DNA from: Bernardetia sp963719525
GTDB lineage: Bacteria > Bacteroidota > Bacteroidia > Cytophagales > Bernardetiaceae
Direction: 5' to 3'
Length of the DNA stretch: 64,000 nt
Assembly (NCBI GenBank): GCA_963719525.1
Contig: CAVRCG010000001.1
Coordinates: 124,001 to 188,000 of the forward strand
Of the stretch, positions 60,207 to 64,000 are shown piece after piece. The position numbers and the translations under genes are program-made. The number at the start of each line of letters is the position of its first letter. Within the stretch, counting starts at the first letter, position 1. The notes beneath the pieces were generated by a model that saw only the letters and a program-made list of their open reading frames with translations, searched no databases and was not told where the DNA came from.

Positions 60207-60264
60207 TTATAACGCCTGCTAAGGTCTGATTGCAGACCATTATCAACGTTTTTGAAATAATTAG

Positions 60265-60299
60265 AAAGCCTTTGTTTGAAAAAATGAAGGCTTTTTTTA
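60265..60299 (+). terminator. Rho-independent terminator of icd
   Basis: AAAGCCTT (60265-60272) pairs with AAGGCTTT (60287-60294) and is followed by TTTTT. A second small hairpin GGTCTG-ATTG-CAGACC (60222-60237) precedes it. Confidence 0.75.
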
Positions 60300-60367
60300 A
60301 TTACCTGTCTTTGTCTTTAGTTTCGGCTTGCCGTTACGATGACCAACAACCACACGTAGCAGGTTTT

Positions 60368-60454
60368 CTTAGATTTGTAACTATATAACAGAATACAAAT
60401 ACACGGCAGGATGCCGAATACATATTGCTCACTCGTTTGGAAACGAGCGAGAGC
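60368..60454 (+). repeat. Structured island repeat, copy 1 (diverged end)
   Basis: Three hairpins in series: ATTTGTA...TACAAAT, CGGCA-GGA-TGCCG, and CTCACTCG...CGAGCGAG. The first 65 bases match copies 2 and 3 closely, but the third hairpin has its own loop (TTTGGAAA) and the common end (CAATCTTAC...CGGCTGG) is absent. No cassette ORF follows before copy 2. Confidence 0.85.
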
Positions 60455-60490
60455 CATTTTGTTATGTATTTTTGGTTTGATTATTATTTA

Positions 60491-60598
60491 CTTAGATTTG
60501 TAAGCGTATAAAAGAATACAAATACACGGCAGGATGCCGAATACATATAACTCACTCGGCAGAGCCAAGCGAGAGCAATCTTACAAGCAACGGCTGGG
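60491..60598 (+). repeat. Structured island repeat, copy 2, with left cassette boundary
   Basis: Same three hairpins, then GAGCAATCTTACAAGCAACGG and CTGGGGG. Nearly identical to copy 3 over 107 bases, including the third hairpin CTCACTCGGCAGAGCC. It is followed at once by a fragment (tail frame ending LNTPKFILEE, its TGA overlapping the next ATG as ATGA) and the membrane immunity-like gene. Confidence 0.85.
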
Positions 60599-60634
60599 GG
60601 AAAACCTTAACACACCAAAATTTATACTTGAAGA

Positions 60635-60910
60635 ATGATAAATAAGATAATCAAATTTATAAAAACAAATGTATTTTTATATATAACAATTAAATTAATA
60701 GACATATCATCAATTCTTTTTCTTACTAGTGGAATGATGTATTGGTTAATAGATAATTTTGTAAATAATGCAGGAAAATCAATAACCGTTTTGGTTCATG
60801 TTATATATTTTAGTATGATTCTACTTGAAATATTAATTGTAATTACAGTTATAATTTTACTGTATGAATTATTCACTAAGATAAAAAAAAGGTATACTCC
60901 CCCTGTTTAG
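60635..60910 (+). CDS. Small two-helix membrane protein, probable immunity protein of an orphan toxin tip
   Basis: The 91-residue protein has two strong transmembrane helices (LIDISSILFLTSGMMYWLI and SITVLVHVIYFSMILLEILIVITVIILLY by position about 22-40 and 50-77) and a basic end (TKIKKRYTPPV). Its ATG overlaps the TGA of a short preceding frame by ATGA, as expected for a toxin-immunity pair of which only the toxin's last few residues remain. Its 3' end merges into CCCCCTGTTTAGCTGAG, which recurs at the end of the FGE-like gene (63740-63756). Context, rather than sequence family, supports the immunity call. Confidence 0.55.
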   Translation: MINKIIKFIKTNVFLYITIKLIDISSILFLTSGMMYWLIDNFVNNAGKSITVLVHVIYFSMILLEILIVITVIILLYELFTKIKKRYTPPV

Positions 60911-60987
60911 CTGAGACCAACAAGAACGTAGAAAATGAATGGTAAATAGTAATAAATAATTGTACTTCGTGTTTTTGATATACTTTT

Positions 60988-61094
60988 CTTAGATTTGTAA
61001 CTGTATAACAGAATACAAATACACGGCAGGATGCCGAATACATATTGCTCACTCGGCAGAGCCAAGCGAGAGCAATCTTACGAGCGACGGCTGG
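60988..61094 (+). repeat. Structured island repeat, copy 3, with left cassette boundary
   Basis: Copy 3 has ATTTGTAACTGTATAACAG, ACGGCAGGATGCCGAATAC, CTCACTCGGCAGAGCCAAGC and GAGCAATCTTACGAGCGACGG/CTGG. It flows directly into the open frame of the second cassette (RAILRATAG, then AKLASMINFW). Confidence 0.88.
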
Positions 61095-61302
61095 TGCAAA
61101 ACTGGCTTCTATGATAAATTTTTGGATAGATTATAAGCAAAACCCAGATAAATACGATGAATCCATTGTTAATTTCATGATCCAGTATTATGGAAAAGAT
61201 AATGTAGGACTTTTAGATTCTGACTATGCACAGTTTAAAAAGGATAACGCAAATGCAGCAGCAGAAGATTATAAAAAATATAGACAAAAACAGCAAGAAT
61301 AA
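61045..61302 (+). CDS. Orphan polymorphic-toxin C-terminal tip (fragment)
   Basis: The open frame reads through the end of copy 3 (RQSQARAILRATAG, present also in front of the third cassette at 62732) and continues as AKLASMINFWIDYKQNPDKY, DESIVNFMIQYYGKDNVGLL and DSDYAQFKKDNANAAAEDYKK. The stop lies immediately before the next ATG (61303), as in toxin-immunity pairs. There is no proper start codon for a secreted toxin and no Rhs core upstream, so it is a displaced tip that could become functional only by recombination onto a core. No toxin family recognised; it is helical and acidic. Confidence 0.6.
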   Translation: MLTRQSQARAILRATAGAKLASMINFWIDYKQNPDKYDESIVNFMIQYYGKDNVGLLDSDYAQFKKDNANAAAEDYKKYRQKQQE

Positions 61303-61824
61303 ATGAACAAACAACGAAAAGAATATACCAATTTTGCTAAGAAAATAATTGGAGTTTGCTCTGAGGAAAGAGAAAGTTATCTTGGATTAGAACAAACCAT
61401 CTTTACTATAAAAAAAGATATACTAAAAAAAAATCAAAGTATCATTTTTACAATAACAGTTAGTAGAGTTGCTTACCATGAAAATAAATACTCTAATAAA
61501 GTAAAAATATTTATAAACAATATCAAATTAAAAAGCCTTAACCTTCACATAAAGAAAAACCATTTTTTAAAAAGGTTCTTTTCCAAGCAACAGTATAAAA
61601 TAGTCAATGGAAATATTTTACAAGCATCACAGTTTTTAGTATTTTTGAATAAAACAAAATATGTAAATGAAATCGTGATAAGTAGTGATGAAAATACTTA
61701 TTCCGTTGAAATGCAACTTACTAATAAGTATTTAGAAGAAAATGAACTTATTGATATATACGAAAATACTATAGAATTGACAAAGACATTGAAAGCATAC
61801 AATGGACAGTCTATGGTAAAATAG
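61303..61824 (+). CDS. Probable immunity protein; 3' end overlaps an Rhs core fragment
   Basis: The 173-residue cytosolic protein starts at the base after the toxin-tip stop. MNKQRKEYTNFAKKIIGVC, then ERESYLGLEQTIFTIKKDILKK, IIFTITVSRVAYHENKYSNKV, then SQFLVFLNKTKYVNEIVIS and YSVEMQLTNKYLEENELIDIYE. No family recognised. Its last 15 codons (from about 61779) coincide with the start of the Rhs core fragment in another frame, so the natural C-terminus was probably replaced when the core recombined here. Confidence 0.6.
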   Translation: MNKQRKEYTNFAKKIIGVCSEERESYLGLEQTIFTIKKDILKKNQSIIFTITVSRVAYHENKYSNKVKIFINNIKLKSLNLHIKKNHFLKRFFSKQQYKIVNGNILQASQFLVFLNKTKYVNEIVISSDENTYSVEMQLTNKYLEENELIDIYENTIELTKTLKAYNGQSMVK

Positions 61825-62573
61825 CCAAAGTAAAAAAACGAGACCTTACCGAAATAGAATACAAATACGACGGTACAGGACAGCGTATTTACAAGAAAGT
61901 AGCCACTACTACCGTTACAAAAGAAACCCATTATGTACGTGATGGCTCTGGAAATGTATTAGCTATCTATGAAAATGAAGTCTTAGATGAACTTGTGATT
62001 TATGGCTCTTCTCGTTTGGGTAGCTACAACGCAAAAACAGACCAAGGAAAGCGTACTTTAGGAAACAAAAAATATGAACTTTCTAATCACTTAGGAAATG
62101 TACTTTCTGTAATCTCTGATAATAAAATAGGGATAGGTACTAATGGCGTTGCTGATTATTATGAGCCTCTGGTTATCTCTGAATCAGATTACTATCCTTT
62201 CGGTATGGCGATGAAAGAGCGGTCTTTTAGTAATGAAGAATACCGATTTGGGTTTAATGGAATGGAGAAAGATACAGACTTTGGGGAAGGGAAGACTGAT
62301 TTTGGGGCTAGAGTGTATGATGAAAAACTTGGGAGATGGATGGCTTGTGATCCTTTAGAGTGGAAATATCCTCATTTATCTACCTATGCCTTTGTTGCTA
62401 ACACTCCTTTACAAGCTATTGACCCTGATGGAGAAAGAATTAAGTATGTGATTTTTGCTACAAACAAAGAAGATAGAAAAAAAGCTAAATTAGAAAGAAG
62501 AATGATAAAAGAATTCTATAAAGAAATGGCTGATAAATCCTCAGTTGGGAGTAGTGTTCCAAAAGGAAAATAA
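61779..62573 (+). pseudogene. Rhs/YD-repeat core C-terminal fragment with a short toxin tip, 5' truncated
   Basis: In one frame from about 61779: DKDIESIQWTVYGKIAKVKK, YKYDGTGQRIYKK (YD repeat), THYVRDGSGNVLAIYENEVL, LSNHLGNVLSVISDNK, YYPFGMAMKERSFSNEEYRFGFNG, then DFGARVYDEKLGRWMACDPLE and YAFVANTPLQAIDPDGE. That last block is the conserved end of Bacteroidota Rhs cores (YGARxYDxxLGRWxxxDP...NNPLxxIDPDG). A variable tip of 44 residues follows (KYVIFATNKEDRKKAKLERR, then MIKEFYKEMADKSS). No start codon or signal precedes it and the rest of the core is missing, so it cannot be made as a full Rhs protein here. Confidence 0.85.
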
Positions 62574-62582
62574 AAAATAAAA

Positions 62583-62725
62583 GTGTTAAGCGTAGTTTGT
62601 GACTACGATTTATCAGTTTGGCAAATCTTCAGATTTGCGAGTGTAAGGTATTTTTGTATTTACTTAAAAACACAAATCTGAAGATTTATATAATTGATAG
62701 GTCTTAGTTACAAACTAAGCCCAAC
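62583..62725 (+). repeat. Hairpin cluster between Rhs fragment and third cassette
   Basis: Successive hairpins: CGTAGT-TTGTG-ACTACG, GCAAATC-TTCA-GATTTGC, AAATCT-based pair, and CTTAGTT-ACA-AACTAAG. The words GACTACGA--TATCAGTT recur at 63817-63833 after the last gene, in a related hairpin. It joins the left boundary at 62730. Confidence 0.75.
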
Positions 62726-62729
62726 AACT

Positions 62730-62922
62730 GAGAGCAATCTTACGAGCAACGGCTGGGGAATTAAACAGGCGTGGAAATTTAATGGATGATCCTACAAATG
62801 ATAGAGCTATATTAGGTCAGAAATACCAAGATATGATGATGGAAAAGCTGACAGAGTATTTTAAGGATTCTGGTTATAAATTAATAAAAAAACCTGCTGA
62901 TTCACATGGAAAATATCATTAA
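62730..62922 (+). pseudogene. Left boundary plus second orphan toxin tip
   Basis: 62730-62757 copies the end of the island repeat (GAGAGCAATCTTACGAGC, AACGGCTGGGG) without its hairpins. The frame RAILRATAG then continues ELNRRGNLMDDPTNDRAILG, QKYQDMMMEKLTEYFKDSG, YKLIKKPADSHGKYH to TAA at 62922, overlapping the FGE-like ATG by 17 bases. The only ATG is at 62782 (46 codons). The tip resembles the tail of a nuclease-like toxin but is too short to name. Confidence 0.6.
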
Positions 62923-63772
62923 AGAAAACATACCTTTTAATATAGGAAAGAATAATTTATTACACTTGGAAGGAAGCGAAAAAGTAAATTTTATTTGGGT
63001 AAATTCAACATACAAATATACTTTAGGTAATGAAGATAGCACAATGGGTTATTCAAGTGGTTTTAATAGTATTGAAACATCTATAACTGAAGGATTTTGG
63101 TTAGCTGGTCTGCCTGTAAGTATAGTACAATGGGAATTATTGAAAATGCCTTCTAAGCCTTGGTTCAATGGAAAATTTATTTTTGGTGTAAGTTGGTTAG
63201 AATCTTTATCCTTTCTTAATAAATTAAATATCCTATATCAAAACCTACTACCTCAAGGTTATATTTTTAGTTTACCAACAGAGTTACAATGGGAATTTTG
63301 TAGCAAACAAGAATCGTGTTATCTAGGCTTAGAAAAATTTACTTCAAGTATGGATAACCCAGAATTTTACTATGAGTGTACTAATTTACAAAAAAGTTAC
63401 TCAAAACTAATAAAAGAGGGGAACAGGTTTCATAATCTTTTTTCTTGTGGAGGAGAGTGGTGTTTCAATATTGCAGCATATTATAGTAAAGTTATTGAAA
63501 ACTGGAATGGATACTTGGAAGATTACTGGATAGGTGAAGAAAATTTAGATAGTTTTTGGAACAAAGAAGATAACAATCGTGAATTAATTAAACTACGTAT
63601 TGTGCGTGGAGTTTCTGATATTTATTATCAACGATTTATGTTAGATAATGATCAAGATAGGTTCGTAATCAATGGTAAAGAGTTTTATCATCATATAGGT
63701 TTTCGGATTTGTGTTAGAAGAAAAACAAAATGGGATTACCCCCCCCGTTCGGCTGAGTCTTCCGAAGACTAA
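62906..63772 (+). CDS. FGE-sulfatase (SUMF1) domain protein in the immunity position; catalytic cysteines absent
   Basis: The 288-residue protein has the formylglycine-generating-enzyme fold pattern: an ITEGFWLAGLPVSIVQWELL opening (family: GxFWxGxxxVTxxQW), KPWFNGKFIFGVSWLESLSF, LPTELQWEFCSKQE (family LPTEAEWEYAAR), GGEWCFN, RIVRGVSD, and the closing IGFRICVRR (family GFRxxR). In active FGE the stretch after RGGS carries two cysteines that bind copper; here that stretch is VSDIYYQRFMLDND with none. The gene overlaps the preceding toxin tip by 17 bases and ends at the cassette's right boundary (CCCCCCCGTTCGGCTGAG), so it occupies the immunity slot. A binding rather than catalytic role is inferred. 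Confidence 0.8.
   Translation: MENIIKENIPFNIGKNNLLHLEGSEKVNFIWVNSTYKYTLGNEDSTMGYSSGFNSIETSITEGFWLAGLPVSIVQWELLKMPSKPWFNGKFIFGVSWLESLSFLNKLNILYQNLLPQGYIFSLPTELQWEFCSKQESCYLGLEKFTSSMDNPEFYYECTNLQKSYSKLIKEGNRFHNLFSCGGEWCFNIAAYYSKVIENWNGYLEDYWIGEENLDSFWNKEDNNRELIKLRIVRGVSDIYYQRFMLDNDQDRFVINGKEFYHHIGFRICVRRKTKWDYPPRSAESSED
63739..63768 (+). repeat. Right cassette boundary CCCCCCCGTTCGGCTGAG
   Basis: A run of eight C followed by GTTCGGCTGAG and the hairpin AGTCTTCCGAAGACT. The same CCCCC-GTT--GCTGAG plan closes the first immunity gene at 60898-60915 (CTCCCCCTGTTTAGCTGAG). The end of the FGE-like coding region lies inside it. Confidence 0.7.
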
Positions 63773-63822
63773 AAAATAAAAAAATGAATGTTGGGCGTTG
63801 TCTTTAGCGAAGCGATGACTAC

Positions 63823-63870
63823 GACCTATCAGTTCATCAAGTCTTAGACTTGAAAGGGTAGGTCTTTTTT
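63823..63870 (+). terminator. Terminator with nested hairpins
   Basis: GACCTA (63823-63828) pairs with TAGGTC (63859-63864), enclosing CAAGTC-TTA-GACTTG, followed by a T-tract. The upstream word GACTACGACCTATCAGTT is shared with 62598-62615. Confidence 0.7.
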
Positions 63871-63900
63871 TATTTGCTATTATGTACTACAAACCAAAAA

Positions 63901-63937
63901 AAATAGAGGTTCAAAAATGAAACTCTATTTTTTTAGA
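63901..63937 (+). terminator. Hairpin with T-tract
   Basis: AAATAGAG (63901-63908) pairs with CTCTATTT (63923-63930), followed by TTTT. No gene remains between it and the end of the window; it may belong to a gene beyond base 64000 on the minus strand. Confidence 0.55.
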
Positions 63938-64000
63938 TAATTATTTTTTCTGATTATATAGAATAATATAAATATATTCTAATTTTTATTAATATAATAA

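Noticed and set aside
60368..61094. CRISPR array
   Set aside because: The repeats are over 100 bases, only three copies, with a gene-length spacer and internal hairpins. No cas genes.
61303..61931. Minus-strand ORF at 61698-61931
   Set aside because: Shadow of the Rhs core and immunity genes; hydrophobic composition is an artefact of the opposite frame.
60368..63870. Integron gene cassettes with attC sites
   Set aside because: The array has repeats between small genes, and GCCCAAC (62719) and GTTGGGC (63789) match attC core rules, but the two are 1 kb apart, do not flank a folded 60-140 base site, and are not in the three main repeat copies. No integrase is present.
1..64000. Reassignment of TGA to a sense codon
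   Set aside because: Several intact genes end in TGA (30175, 42474), one break is TAG and one TAA, and others are indels. A code change would not explain the set.

Overview
The window looks like a chromosome segment from the phylum Bacteroidota, probably order Cytophagales and most like the Bernardetia/Flexibacter lineage. That placement is inferred from gene families and DNA style; no database was searched. The DNA is very AT-rich. Families typical of the phylum are present: GLPGLI proteins, carboxypeptidase-regulatory-domain outer-membrane barrels, OmpA proteins with long N/Q-rich linkers, a 7TM-SpoIIE phosphatase, and Rho with a long disordered insert. Two clear promoters have the Bacteroidota form TTG-N20-TAnnTTT(G/A). 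No tRNA, rRNA or CRISPR array was seen.

Layout. 1-543 is the N-terminal part of the primary sigma factor. 1317-8635 holds a DUF2461 gene, a large broken outer-membrane barrel gene, four tandem GLPGLI-family genes, a small secreted peptide and a HigA-type antitoxin. 8698-19292 holds lipoproteins, a receiver-domain protein, a quinone oxidoreductase carrying an in-frame repeat insertion, PspA with a YbjN-like partner, two tandem secreted paralogues, cryptochrome-DASH and an outer-membrane protein. 19534-32027 holds small membrane proteins, an AAA-like/PD-(D/E)XK protein, an acyl-CoA dehydrogenase, a GNAT enzyme, the 7TM-SpoIIE phosphatase, DUF1361 and a MazF-like toxin. 32267-43412 holds outer-membrane proteins, a methyltransferase, OmpA, an SDR, CysS, tandem CPD-barrel paralogues with a relic third copy, and shikimate kinase. 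43437-60206 holds a flippase-like protein, RuvC, a DUF892 ferritin-like protein, RarA, PyrB, a sulfotransferase-like protein, Rho, helical paralogues, a sodium:solute symporter and isocitrate dehydrogenase. 60300-63870 is an accessory island of structured repeats, orphan toxin-tip/immunity cassettes and an Rhs/YD-repeat core fragment.

Two themes stand out. First, many frames are interrupted: I count 16 frame-breaking sites. Several lie in housekeeping genes (ruvC, rarA, rho, icd), so sequence error is more likely than mass decay. The sites are not random. Four one-base insertions sit in short T-runs before C (three before CGA), all five premature TGA/TAG codons follow a T, and two extra-C frameshifts sit in the same 9-mer, GTCAGCTGC. 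This suggests motif-dependent (perhaps base-modification-dependent) read errors, superimposed on homopolymer deletions. Second, the intergenic DNA is full of hairpin repeats of several families. One purine-rich family has inserted in frame into a coding gene. Another abuts the start codons of ruvC and rarA.

The best candidate for a new system is the 60.3-63.9 kb island. Toxin-tip/immunity pairs sit between a shared left boundary (CAATCTTACGAGCAACGGCTGG-like) and, in two cassettes, a shared right boundary (CCCCC-GTT--GCTGAG). One immunity slot is filled by a formylglycine-generating-enzyme-like protein that lacks the catalytic cysteine pair.
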